The notes: generated from the sequence alone by a model not told the origin. Numbered from the stretch's first letter, positions 1 through 6,517 are shown. The stretch: 11,514 nucleotides of DNA from a bacterium (GCA_009724975.1 SRXB01000041.1:1-11514), one strand, 5' to 3'. Translations and numbers: made by a program.

Positions 1-406
1 ATTTGCCTAAATACGCCCTAAGTGTCCCTAAGGTAATACCTGGCATTTTGTTGGGCTTGTCAAAGTTTTTGCCGAAAAATTTTGGCATATTATTAATTAT
101 TTCCTCTCCAGTAACTATGAAGTACTCTTCGATGTCTGGAGATTTTGTTTCTAGAATTACAAAGACATAAACATACGCTTTATTGATGTCCTCTGGTTTA
201 ATTAGGAAGCAGTTAGGCCGTCTTAGCGTTTTGACCTGAACGCAAATTGGTTTTGAATCAGCTTCTCCTTTGCTGACGTATAAGTCCACAGACTTGGCAT
301 TGCCTAGTGTAATTGACACTTGGTAGCGCTTTTTAAATAGTTTGCCAGCTACCAGAAATTCACCAGCCATGCCTGTTAATTGTGTTTCACCACATCTTCT
401 TGACAT
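1..406 (-). CDS. PD-(D/E)XK nuclease-like protein, N-terminal part (gene runs off left edge)
   Basis: An open frame begins with ATG at 406 and stays open for 135 codons to the window edge, so the C-terminus is missing. What is seen: a GMAGEFLVA segment (residues 12-20), then GNAKSVDLYV (35-44) and VQVKT (56-60). The spacing Glu16 - Asp41 - Gln57-X-Lys59 fits the core of the PD-(D/E)XK nuclease fold (helix Glu, Asp on the first strand, Q/E-X-K on the next), as in many small uncharacterised proteins of that superfamily, some tied to mobile DNA or restriction. DNA cleavage is inferred, not shown. The start lies 3 nt after the stop of the upstream gene and has a very strong purine-rich ribosome binding site inside that gene's 3' end. 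G+C is about 38% (137 of the first 360 bases) against about 60-65% around it, and codons such as AAA, ATT and TTA are common, which suggests recent acquisition. Exact family uncertain. Confidence 0.7.
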   Translation of the reverse strand, partial: MSRRCGETQLTGMAGEFLVAGKLFKKRYQVSITLGNAKSVDLYVSKGEADSKPICVQVKTLRRPNCFLIKPEDINKAYVYVFVILETKSPDIEEYFIVTGEEIINNMPKFFGKNFDKPNKMPGITLGTLRAYLGK

Positions 407-409
407 TTT

Positions 410-670
410 CTACTCCCCCTCCACCAACTGCCACTCCGCAAACCCCTCCTTCTGCTCGAAAAGGCGGCGGCCTTTAAGCTCAACCTCGGTTTTCTGCGGG
501 TGGGTCTTGATGTCGATGTAGGCGCGGACCATGGCGGCCACGGTTGCTTCCTGCAAGACCAGCTCCTCGCCGTCCGAGAGGACCAGCCGCGTGCGAAGGT
601 GTTTGTGTCCCTCCGGAATCTCGGCGCGGATCTCGACCACCTCGTTCGTGTTTATAACTCTTTCGCCCAT
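410..670 (-). CDS. Hypothetical protein, 86 residues, downstream of tyrA
   Basis: I do not recognise this protein. It begins MGERVINTNEVVEIRAEI and ends WQLVEGE. The sequence alternates hydrophobic and charged residues (VVEIRAEI, RLVLSDGEELVLQE, KTEVELKGRRLF), suggesting a small, mostly beta-strand soluble domain. There is no signal peptide, transmembrane segment or cysteine. The ATG at 670 was chosen because it overlaps the tyrA stop codon by one base (TGATG), with GGTGGAG about 9 nt upstream; the frame stays open further upstream but only inside tyrA. The tight junction indicates co-expression and probably translational coupling with tyrA. Base composition matches the host genes, unlike the AT-rich gene that follows 3 nt after its stop. 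Real gene likely; role unknown. Confidence 0.7.
   Translation of the reverse strand: MGERVINTNEVVEIRAEIPEGHKHLRTRLVLSDGEELVLQEATVAAMVRAYIDIKTHPQKTEVELKGRRLFEQKEGFAEWQLVEGE
413..422 (-). promoter_or_regulatory. Strong ribosome binding site for the AT-rich nuclease-like gene
   Basis: On the minus strand GGAGGGGGAG lies 6 nt before the ATG at 406. It sits within the last codons of the upstream 86-residue gene, so the AT-rich gene is placed to be translated from the same message as rnd-tyrA. This supports the choice of the ATG at 406. Confidence 0.6.
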
Positions 671-1809
671 CAGAAGCGCTCCACCATCTTTTCGATGAGG
701 TAGGTCGATTCGCGTATCGCCTGCTCGCCGAAGGGGCCGAACCATTGCGAGACGCGCCGAAATTCCTTCAAAAAGCCTTCAACGTCGGAGTCGTCGAGGA
801 GTTTTACGTTTTCCGAGAGGTTTTTTACGAACCCCTTTAGAAGTTCGCGGCGCTCGGGGGTGGAGAAGATGATGTCGGCGTAAAGCTCGGGGTCCTGCGC
901 GAAGAGCCTGCCCACCATCCCCAGCTCAAGCCGGTAGATGGGGCTTGAGAATTCGAGGGTGCGGGCGAGGTTTACCTTCTGGTCGCAGAGGAAGCGGCCA
1001 AAGCAGAAGGTGGCGAAGTGGCGCAGGGCCTGCACCACGTCCATCATCTCGTCGTGCTCCTCGGGGGTCGATTTAACCGTCACCGCTCCCCACGCGGCGA
1101 GCTGGCGCACCACCCATTCGCACTTTTCGCTCTCGCGGCCTTCTGTTACGACCACTATCTGCTTGTCGAAGGATTCGGTGGTGGGGCCGAACATGGGATG
1201 GAGGCCCAGGACCGGGCCCGCGTGGGCTTTTAGCATCGCCCGCACCGGCTCTTTTTTGACGGAGGTTATGTCGGCCAAAATCGCGTCTTTTGGAAGGTGC
1301 GCGGAAAGCATCTGCGCGGCCTGCGCCGTGGCCTGTATGGGTACGGATAGGATTGCGAGGTCTATTTTGTCGCAAAGGGAAGCCGCCCTGGGCCAGTCTT
1401 CGCGCTCCAGGACGCGTACCTCGTAGCCCGCCTGGGTGAACCAGCGCACCAGAAGCCTTCCCATTGCGCCCGCGCCGCCCACGACGAGGATTTTGGCGCT
1501 GGGGTTAACCGCCTTGCCCGCCATCGTTCCCGTCTGCTTTATGCGCGAGTTGCGAAGGACGGTGCGGAAAATCTCCTCGGCCATGTCGGGGGAGAGGTTC
1601 AGCTCTTTGGCAAGTTTTCTGCGCGAGGTTATGAGGTCTTCCTCCCTCGCGGGATGGTAGACCGGGAGGTTGTTGGCTTTTTTGACTTCGGCAACCTCCG
1701 CCACCACCGAGGCGCGCTCGGCCAGAAGCTCCATTATACGCCCGTCTATGGCGTCTATCTTTTCCCTCGAAGCCCCGAGGAGTTTTTCAAGGTTTTCGCC
1801 GTCCTTCAT
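670..1809 (-). CDS. tyrA: Bifunctional chorismate mutase / prephenate dehydrogenase (T-protein)
   Basis: Converts chorismate to prephenate and then oxidatively decarboxylates prephenate to 4-hydroxyphenylpyruvate with NAD+, the tyrosine branch of aromatic amino acid synthesis, in the cytoplasm. The 379 residues are close to the E. coli T-protein (373). Residues 8-95 form an AroQ-type chorismate mutase with Arg15, Arg32, Lys43, Arg55 and Glu56 in the expected places. Residues 106-379 form the dehydrogenase: nucleotide-binding GGAGAMG (111-117), GLHPMFGP with the catalytic His204 (E. coli His197), EHD around His252, and SSPIYRLELGMVGRLF (288-303) whose Arg293 and Arg301 match the prephenate-binding arginines. 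There is no obvious separate ACT domain. The start ATG has GGAGG five bases upstream. It follows rnd by 36 nt on the same strand and overlaps the next gene by one base. The very E. coli-like fused form is unusual for a presumed deltaproteobacterial-type genome. Confidence 0.95.
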   Translation of the reverse strand: MKDGENLEKLLGASREKIDAIDGRIMELLAERASVVAEVAEVKKANNLPVYHPAREEDLITSRRKLAKELNLSPDMAEEIFRTVLRNSRIKQTGTMAGKAVNPSAKILVVGGAGAMGRLLVRWFTQAGYEVRVLEREDWPRAASLCDKIDLAILSVPIQATAQAAQMLSAHLPKDAILADITSVKKEPVRAMLKAHAGPVLGLHPMFGPTTESFDKQIVVVTEGRESEKCEWVVRQLAAWGAVTVKSTPEEHDEMMDVVQALRHFATFCFGRFLCDQKVNLARTLEFSSPIYRLELGMVGRLFAQDPELYADIIFSTPERRELLKGFVKNLSENVKLLDDSDVEGFLKEFRRVSQWFGPFGEQAIRESTYLIEKMVERF

Positions 1810-1845
1810 CTTTTCCTCCGTAAAAGGGCGGTTTGCATTTGAGAT

Positions 1846-2970
1846 TTAACCGAGCGCGGCCAAAAGGGCCTCGCCCATAGCTTCCCTCTGCCAGTTCTTG
1901 AGGATTTTATCCAAGAATTCAGGGGCGTTCTGCGCCCGGGCGATTTTTTCGAGGGTGGCGGTGTTGATGATGAACCCCGGGTCCATCGAAAGCGCCTCCG
2001 CCCTTTTGGCGCGGGCCTCCTTGAGCTTGGCGAGGAGGGCCTTTTGGGCGTCTGTAAGGGGGGCGAGCTTCTCTAAAGACTCGCGTCGGGGGCATTTTTC
2101 CGGCGGCAGGGCGAGGGCGGCGTTCACCGAGGCCAAAATCTTGTCGGAAAGCTTCGCGAGAACCTTTGGCGACGCGCCCTTTGCCTCGAAAATCTCCTTT
2201 TTGTTCTTTGGAGGGTTTTGAGCCCACCCCAGCAAGAGATCGCCGGAGAGAACCTTGAAGGGCGGGCGGTCCCACTCGCGGGCGGTTTCGTCGCGCACCT
2301 CCAAAAGGGCCTGCAAAACGGCGGACTGGCGCGGCGTGAACTTTCCCGCGCCCTTGAAATCGAGGGCGCATGGGGGTGCTGGCGGCGAAGGTTCGGCCAG
2401 CTCAAGCAGGCGAAACTCCTCTTTGGCCCAGCCAAGCCTCCCCAGTTTTTCGAGCTCACGCTCAAGACGAGAGGCCAGCTCGCAAAGGTGGCTGACGTCC
2501 AGGGCGGCGTAGGCCAGCATTCCGGCGTCGAGGGGGCGGGCCGACCAGTCGGCCTTCTGGTATTTCTTGTCGGCCTCTATTCCGAATTCCTCCAGCAGGA
2601 GAGCTGCCAGCCCGAAGGCTTTCTTCCCGAGGAACTGTGCCGCGATCATGGTGTCGAAGACGGGGGTGACGGCAAAGCCGTATTGGCGCTTCAAAAGGCG
2701 GATGTCGTAGTCGCAGCCGTGAAAGACCTTTGCGGTGGAGGGGTCTTTCAATATTTCAGCGAGGCCGGAGTAGTCCGCTTCCTTCACCAGCGCGTCAAAA
2801 AGAAAAACGCTTCCACCGGCGGCGATCTGGATTAGGCAGACCTCGTCGCGGTAGCGGTAAAGCCCAGCCGCCTCCACGTCCACCGCTATCGGCCCCCCCG
2901 AAGGGATTTTCGCAACGGCGGCCTTTATGGCGGCGGGGTCGACGAGGTATGAAAAAGAATCTTCATTCAT
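1846..2970 (-). CDS. rnd: Ribonuclease D (3'-5' exoribonuclease)
   Basis: A DEDDy-family 3'-5' exoribonuclease, which in characterised bacteria trims the 3' ends of tRNA precursors and other small structured RNAs. The 374 residues match the usual length. The exonuclease domain covers about 1-190, with the metal-binding acidic residues Asp31 and Glu33 (VDVEAAGL), Asp89 (VFHGCDYDIRLLKR) and Asp158 with Tyr154 (AYAALDVSHL), so all four catalytic acids and the tyrosine are present. A first HRDC helical domain follows at about 211-285 (FTPRQSAVLQALLEVRDE). The remaining C-terminal part, about 290-374, is alanine- and lysine-rich and helical and may be a second, weaker HRDC-like unit. It is the first gene of the leftward rnd-tyrA cluster and is divergent from ppa. 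The ribosome binding site is weak (GAGAG about 10 nt before ATG). Confidence 0.93.
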   Translation of the reverse strand: MNEDSFSYLVDPAAIKAAVAKIPSGGPIAVDVEAAGLYRYRDEVCLIQIAAGGSVFLFDALVKEADYSGLAEILKDPSTAKVFHGCDYDIRLLKRQYGFAVTPVFDTMIAAQFLGKKAFGLAALLLEEFGIEADKKYQKADWSARPLDAGMLAYAALDVSHLCELASRLERELEKLGRLGWAKEEFRLLELAEPSPPAPPCALDFKGAGKFTPRQSAVLQALLEVRDETAREWDRPPFKVLSGDLLLGWAQNPPKNKKEIFEAKGASPKVLAKLSDKILASVNAALALPPEKCPRRESLEKLAPLTDAQKALLAKLKEARAKRAEALSMDPGFIINTATLEKIARAQNAPEFLDKILKNWQREAMGEALLAALG

Positions 2971-3009
2971 TTGTTTTGTTCTCTCAAACAGCCCATTTCA
3001 AAGGGTTAT

Positions 3010-3037
3010 CTTATACAATACGCGGTCCGGCGCGCAA
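3010..3037 (-). promoter_or_regulatory. Possible sigma70-type promoter for rnd-tyrA cluster
   Basis: On the minus strand TTGCGC (3037-3032) is followed after 16 nt by TATAAG (3015-3010), about 40 nt before the rnd start. It lies in the 209-nt gap between the divergent rnd and ppa genes. Two imperfect hexamers only, so tentative. Confidence 0.35.
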
Positions 3038-3110
3038 AAAATACCGCTTTGGGCAAAGTGGCCGGTAAACGGCGGTTTAAAAGCGGGCGCGGCCAGCGCG
3101 GCTAAGTTTC

Positions 3111-3139
3111 TTGAAATTTCGGCTGATTATTAAGAGAAT
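3111..3139 (+). promoter_or_regulatory. Possible sigma70-type promoter for ppa
   Basis: TTGAAA (3111-3116), a 17-nt spacer and GAGAAT (3134-3139) lie about 40 nt before the ppa ATG, giving a plausible 5' leader of roughly 30-35 nt. The first hexamer matches the consensus at five of six positions and the second at four. If correct, this also argues against the longer in-frame ppa start at 3111. Confidence 0.35.
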
Positions 3140-3179
3140 CTACCTTTGCAATCACAAGGGAACAAGGAGAATCGCCCAA

Positions 3180-3791
3180 ATGTCTTACCGTCTCGGATTT
3201 CACCAGTACAGGCCCCACCCCTGGCACGGCCTCACCGTGGGCCCCAAGCCGCCGGAAGTGGTCACGGCTTTCATAGAGATAACCCCCTTCGACCTCGTTA
3301 AGTACGAAGTAGACAAAATCTCCGGCTATCTTCGGGTCGACAGGCCCCAGCGCACCTCCTCCCAGCCCCCCGCCCTCTACGGCTTCATCCCCCGCACCTA
3401 CTGCGGCAAGCGGGTCGGCGCCCTTTCGGGCAAAACCGACAAGGGCGACGGGGACCCGCTGGATATCTGCGTCATAAGCGAAAGGCCCGTGGCACGGTCG
3501 GAGGTATTGCTGTCGGCGAGAGTCGTGGGCGGGCTTTTGATGATTGACAAGGGGGAGGCTGACGACAAGATAATCGCCGTCCTGGAAAACGACAACGTCT
3601 GGGGCAAGGCCCGCGAAATCTCTGACCTGCCGCCGGTGCTGGTGGAGAGGCTCACCCATTATTTCAGCACCTATAAGCTCATCCCGGGCGAGACTTCGCC
3701 GGTCAAAATCGAGGAAAGCTACGGCTCCCAGAAGGCTTTCGAGGTCATCGCGGCCTCCATCGAGGATTACCGCAACGAATTCATCGATTAA
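3180..3791 (+). CDS. ppa: Inorganic pyrophosphatase, family I
   Basis: Hydrolyses pyrophosphate to two phosphates with Mg2+ in the cytoplasm, pulling biosynthetic reactions such as nucleic acid synthesis forward. The chosen start gives 203 residues; ATG 3180 has AAGGAG about 10 nt upstream, whereas the 23 extra upstream residues from 3111 overlap a possible promoter and do not resemble the family. Active-site residues line up with E. coli PPase: Glu33, Lys41 and Glu43 (VKYEVDK), Arg55, Tyr67 (YGFIP), the signature DGDPLDI with Asp90, Asp92 and Asp95, then Asp123, Asp128 and Lys130, and HYFSTYK with Tyr165 and Lys166. It is longer than E. coli PPase (175) because of an N-terminal extension of roughly ten residues and an insertion at about 72-89, just before the signature; other family I enzymes also show insertions there. 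It is divergent from rnd and upstream of the cytochrome gene, which seems to have its own promoter. Confidence 0.93.
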   Translation: MSYRLGFHQYRPHPWHGLTVGPKPPEVVTAFIEITPFDLVKYEVDKISGYLRVDRPQRTSSQPPALYGFIPRTYCGKRVGALSGKTDKGDGDPLDICVISERPVARSEVLLSARVVGGLLMIDKGEADDKIIAVLENDNVWGKAREISDLPPVLVERLTHYFSTYKLIPGETSPVKIEESYGSQKAFEVIAASIEDYRNEFID

Positions 3792-3809
3792 CCGGTCAAA
3801 GTTAGCGGC

Positions 3810-3839
3810 TTGTTAATCAGCGCCGTTACGGGTTATATT
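3810..3839 (+). promoter_or_regulatory. Possible promoter for the multiheme cytochrome gene
   Basis: TTGTTA (3810-3815) and TATATT (3834-3839) are separated by 18 nt in an AT-rich stretch between ppa and the cytochrome gene, about 45 nt before its start. No terminator was seen after ppa, so read-through from ppa is also possible. Confidence 0.35.
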
Positions 3840-3871
3840 ATTTAGCCGGATAAAAATTTTTTTTAGTTTGT

Positions 3872-3876
3872 GGAGG
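3872..3876 (+). promoter_or_regulatory. Ribosome binding site that decides the cytochrome start
   Basis: GGAGG lies 7 nt before GTG 3884 but only 1 nt before the in-frame GTG 3878. Normal spacing favours the start at 3884, giving an N-terminus MRRFFL that is a typical positively charged signal-peptide n-region. Confidence 0.6.
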
Positions 3877-3883
3877 AGTGACA

Positions 3884-5149
3884 GTGAGACGATTTTTTCT
3901 CACGGCGACTTTGGCTCTGGCCGCGCTGGCCGGCTTTTCCTGCGTCGCGCTCGCCGAAAACGGCGGGTTGCCCGGCTTTGCCGGAAGCGCTACCTGCAAG
4001 GAGTGCCACAAAAAGAAATACGACCAGTGGAAGCTCACCCCCCACGCCCGCATGCTCATCGACGCCGAGAAAAACCCCGACGCCATCCTCGCCAACGATT
4101 TTAACGACGACGTGCCCTTCGGCCCCAGAGACATCGCCTACACCGTGGGCAGCCACTGGACGCAGAAATATCTCACCCGCATCGACGGCGTTTTATACGT
4201 CCTTCCCAAGTTCTGGAACATACCCAAAAACGCCTGGGAGAAATACTCGGTCTTCAACTGGCGCGCAAAACCGTACAATATCGCCTGCGACGGTTGCCAC
4301 ACCGTAGGCTTCGACCCCCAAAACGAATCCTTCCTTGAGCCGGGCATCGGGTGCGAGTCGTGCCATGGGCCGGGCAAGGCCCACGTGGAGAGCGAGGGCG
4401 ACATCTCCAAGATAGTCAACCCCCTCAAGCTCGACGAAGACCGCGCCCTCATGGTCTGCATGCAGTGCCACACCGACGGAACCGACACCACCTACAAAAA
4501 ATACCCTTTCCCGGTAAATTACGTCCCGGGCGAAGACCTAAACAACTACCTCAGCGAATTTTTCATGCCCAAGCCCAAGAGCAATCGTTGGTACTGGGGT
4601 ACGATGGACTTCATGGAGAGGCGCAGAATGTTCTACTTCTTCGCCTCCAAATTCTACTCCACCGCCCGCGCCTGCGAAGTGTGCGGCTTTGACCGCGCCG
4701 ACACCACCACCAAAGAGGTGGAGCGCTATATGTCACGCTCCGAAATGTGCGGCACCTGCCACACCAAGCTCTACAAAAACTATGTCGCCCACTCCTTCCA
4801 CACCCCCGAAAAGGCGCAGTGCGTCGACTGCCACACCCCCGAAATAGTGGAAGAGCGCGGCACCTACTCCATCCACGACCACAAATTCGACTTTTCCACA
4901 AACAAGGTGGAGTGTTACCAGTGCCACGACAAGACCGACGACGGCGACAGGGCGGTCTCCTCGATAGGAGCGGACGGAGCAGCGGTGTGGAAGGAAAAAC
5001 CCAAGGATCACGACTTTCACTTCAGCCCGCTCTACCCTCCGAAGGAGATGACCCCCAAAGAGGCGTGCCTTAGCTGCCACAAGGAAAAAGACTCCGCGTG
5101 GGTGGACAAATACGTCCCCTCAAAAATAGGGTTCAAATTCAAAAACTAG
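3884..5149 (+). CDS. Periplasmic multiheme cytochrome c (eight CXXCH plus one CXXCG)
   Basis: A secreted multiheme electron-transfer protein, 421 residues from GTG 3884. A Sec signal peptide (charged MRRFF, hydrophobic core, predicted cleavage after ALA at residue 24) is followed by heme-attachment sites CKECH 38, CDGCH 135, CESCH 157, CMQCH 192, CGTCH 289, CVDCH 313, CYQCH 344 and CLSCH 395, so at least eight c-type hemes. At 264 the motif CEVCG has the two cysteines but no histidine. Family-type patterns include GSATCKECHKKKYDQWKLTPHA, abridged here to residues 34-53, and EPGIGCESCHGPGKAH (152-167), both typical of cytochrome c554-like multiheme proteins. There is no transmembrane helix after the signal peptide, no clear lipobox and no recognised catalytic domain, so the partner and substrate are unknown; respiratory or extracellular electron transfer is an inference. 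It appears to be its own transcription unit, ended by a strong terminator. Confidence 0.9.
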   Translation: MRRFFLTATLALAALAGFSCVALAENGGLPGFAGSATCKECHKKKYDQWKLTPHARMLIDAEKNPDAILANDFNDDVPFGPRDIAYTVGSHWTQKYLTRIDGVLYVLPKFWNIPKNAWEKYSVFNWRAKPYNIACDGCHTVGFDPQNESFLEPGIGCESCHGPGKAHVESEGDISKIVNPLKLDEDRALMVCMQCHTDGTDTTYKKYPFPVNYVPGEDLNNYLSEFFMPKPKSNRWYWGTMDFMERRRMFYFFASKFYSTARACEVCGFDRADTTTKEVERYMSRSEMCGTCHTKLYKNYVAHSFHTPEKAQCVDCHTPEIVEERGTYSIHDHKFDFSTNKVECYQCHDKTDDGDRAVSSIGADGAAVWKEKPKDHDFHFSPLYPPKEMTPKEACLSCHKEKDSAWVDKYVPSKIGFKFKN

Positions 5150-5167
5150 CCGTATCTTCCAGCCAAC

Positions 5168-5198
5168 AAAAAAAGGCCGCCCTAGGGGGCCTTTTTTT
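5168..5198 (+). terminator. Intrinsic terminator after the cytochrome gene (probably bidirectional)
   Basis: Seven A residues, GGCC (5175-5178), an inner GCCCTAGGG segment, GGCC (5188-5191) and seven T residues form a hairpin with A- and T-tracts on both sides, beginning 19 nt after the cytochrome stop codon. The symmetrical tracts would allow action on either strand. Confidence 0.85.
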
Positions 5199-5263
5199 GT
5201 CATATTTCGCAAAGGCGGGTAGAATTTGGGGGACGAAAACCTAGTGGGCTTTTGATCCGGCCA

Positions 5264-5289
5264 AAAGATTTTTGACGCGGCAAATCTTT
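5264..5289. repeat. 8-bp perfect inverted repeat upstream of leuB
   Basis: AAAGATTT (5264-5271) and AAATCTTT (5282-5289) are perfect reverse complements with a 10-nt centre (TTGACGCGGC). It is the main structured element in the 241-nt gap between the cytochrome gene and leuB, about 100 nt before the leuB start. The centre contains TTGACG, resembling a -35 hexamer, but no good -10 hexamer follows at normal spacing. It could be an operator or chance in AT-rich DNA. Confidence 0.35.
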
Positions 5290-5390
5290 GTAATGATTGA
5301 AAAATTTAGTTGTGGCGCGGGGATTTTTGTAGTACATCTTCGCACTTCGAAAAAATTCGCGACGACAGTTTTCACCCAAGGAGAGATAAA

Positions 5391-6464
5391 ATGTCAAAGA
5401 TCTACGACATAGCTATAATCGGCGGCGACGGCACCGGCCCCGAGGTGGTGGCGCAGGCGGTTCGCGTCCTCGACGCCGCCGCAGGCAAGTTCGGCTTTTC
5501 CACCAAGAAGAAAGATTACGATTTCGGCGGCGACCGCTACCTCAAAACCGGAGAAGTCCTCCCCAACACCGCCGTCACCGACCTTCGCGGCCACGACGCG
5601 ATACTTCTGGGCGCCATCGGCCACCCGGGGGTCAAGCCTGGCATCCTTGAGCAGGGGATATTGCTCAAGCTCCGCTTTGAGCTTGACCAGTACATCAACC
5701 TGCGCCCCGTCAAGCTCTTCCCCGGCGTCGACACCCCCCTGAAGGACAAGGGGCCTGATGAGATAGATTTCGTGGTCGTCCGCGAAAACACCGAGGGCCT
5801 TTACGCTGGCGCGGGCGGCAGCCTTCGCAAGGGGACGATGCACGAGGTTGCGGTGCAAGAGTCGATAAACACCCGCATGGGTGTCGAGCGCTGTCTTCGC
5901 TACGCCTTCGAGTACACCCAAAAGCGCAATCAGGAGAAAAAGCTCACCCTCTGCGGCAAGACCAACGTCCTCACTTACGCCTTCGACCTTTGGGAGAGGG
6001 TCTTCAACGAGGTTGGAGAGAAGGATTACGCCGACGTGAAGCGCGATTACGCCCACGTAGACGCCACCTGCATGTGGATGGTCAAAAACCCCGAGTGGTT
6101 CGACGTCATCGTCACCGACAACATGTTCGGCGACATAATCACCGACCTTGGCGCGATGATACAGGGCGGCATGGGCATCGCCGCGGGCGGCAACATCAAC
6201 CCCAAGGGAGTCTCGATGTTCGAGCCCATAGGCGGCTCCGCCCCCAAGTACACCGGCATGAACATAATCAACCCGCTGGCGGCAATTTGCGCGGGTGGCA
6301 TGATGCTGGACCACCTTGGCGAGACCGAGGCGGCCAACGCCATAGAGTCCGCCGTCATGTTCGTCACCGGCCAGAAGCTAAAATCCCTGGCGGCTGGCAA
6401 GATGGGCTACTCGACCGTTGAGGTCGGCGACCTGGTAATCGACAGGATGCTCGGCAAGATTTAA
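5391..6464 (+). CDS. leuB: 3-isopropylmalate dehydrogenase-type beta-decarboxylating dehydrogenase
   Basis: Most likely oxidises and decarboxylates 3-isopropylmalate to 2-ketoisocaproate with NAD+ in leucine synthesis. The 357 residues begin at ATG 5391, which has AAGGAG with a 7-nt spacing; a longer in-frame start at 5310 lacks this and adds unrelated residues. Family marks are GGDGTGPEV (11-19), the substrate-recognition segment Glu87..LLKLR (91-95) with Arg95, NLRP with Arg105, Arg131 in VVRENTEG, and the metal-binding aspartates Asp248 and Asp252 (FGDIITD) with Asp243 just before them. FEPIGGSAPKYTG in the C-terminal third is the NAD-binding loop. Glu87 and the LLxLR pattern resemble isopropylmalate dehydrogenase rather than isocitrate dehydrogenase, but the REN-TEG-LYAG form is also found in tartrate and homoisocitrate dehydrogenase relatives, so exact substrate is not certain. 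No other leucine genes are adjacent; it stands alone before a strong terminator. Confidence 0.8.
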   Translation: MSKIYDIAIIGGDGTGPEVVAQAVRVLDAAAGKFGFSTKKKDYDFGGDRYLKTGEVLPNTAVTDLRGHDAILLGAIGHPGVKPGILEQGILLKLRFELDQYINLRPVKLFPGVDTPLKDKGPDEIDFVVVRENTEGLYAGAGGSLRKGTMHEVAVQESINTRMGVERCLRYAFEYTQKRNQEKKLTLCGKTNVLTYAFDLWERVFNEVGEKDYADVKRDYAHVDATCMWMVKNPEWFDVIVTDNMFGDIITDLGAMIQGGMGIAAGGNINPKGVSMFEPIGGSAPKYTGMNIINPLAAICAGGMMLDHLGETEAANAIESAVMFVTGQKLKSLAAGKMGYSTVEVGDLVIDRMLGKI

Positions 6465-6486
6465 TTCGCGGCCCAAAGCCGTTTTT

Positions 6487-6517
6487 AAAGCCCCGCCCTA
6501 GTAAGGCGGGGCTTTTT
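6487..6517 (+). terminator. Intrinsic terminator after leuB
   Basis: An 11-bp perfect stem, AAAGCCCCGCC (6487-6497) with GGCGGGGCTTT (6505-6515), a 7-nt loop CTAGTAA and a run of five T residues, starting 22 nt after the leuB stop codon. Confidence 0.92.

Noticed and set aside
13..42. Short repeated CCCTAAG-like units near the left edge
   Set aside because: They fall inside the open frame of the nuclease-like gene and are explained by coding sequence; only two imperfect copies, so not a repeat array.
2218..2835. 205-codon plus-strand open frame opposite rnd
   Set aside because: Fully inside the RNase D gene, whose catalytic motifs are all intact in the other strand; no independent evidence.
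3111..3179. Longer ppa start adding 23 residues
   Set aside because: The TTG start has no ribosome binding site, coincides with a possible -35 hexamer, and the added residues are unlike family N-termini; ATG 3180 has AAGGAG.
5310..5390. Longer leuB start adding 27 residues
   Set aside because: ATG 5391 has an ideal AAGGAG at 7 nt and begins just before the conserved GGDGTGPE motif; the upstream residues are unrelated to the family.
5200..5397. 65-codon minus-strand open frame in the gap before leuB
   Set aside because: No ribosome binding site of note, no recognisable protein, overlaps the leuB start and the inverted repeat; AT-rich non-coding DNA is the simpler reading.
5394..6314. 306-codon open frame on the minus strand opposite leuB
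   Set aside because: It lies entirely antisense to a clearly recognised dehydrogenase gene; in GC-rich DNA the opposite strand of a real gene often stays open. The translation resembles no family and has no supporting start context.
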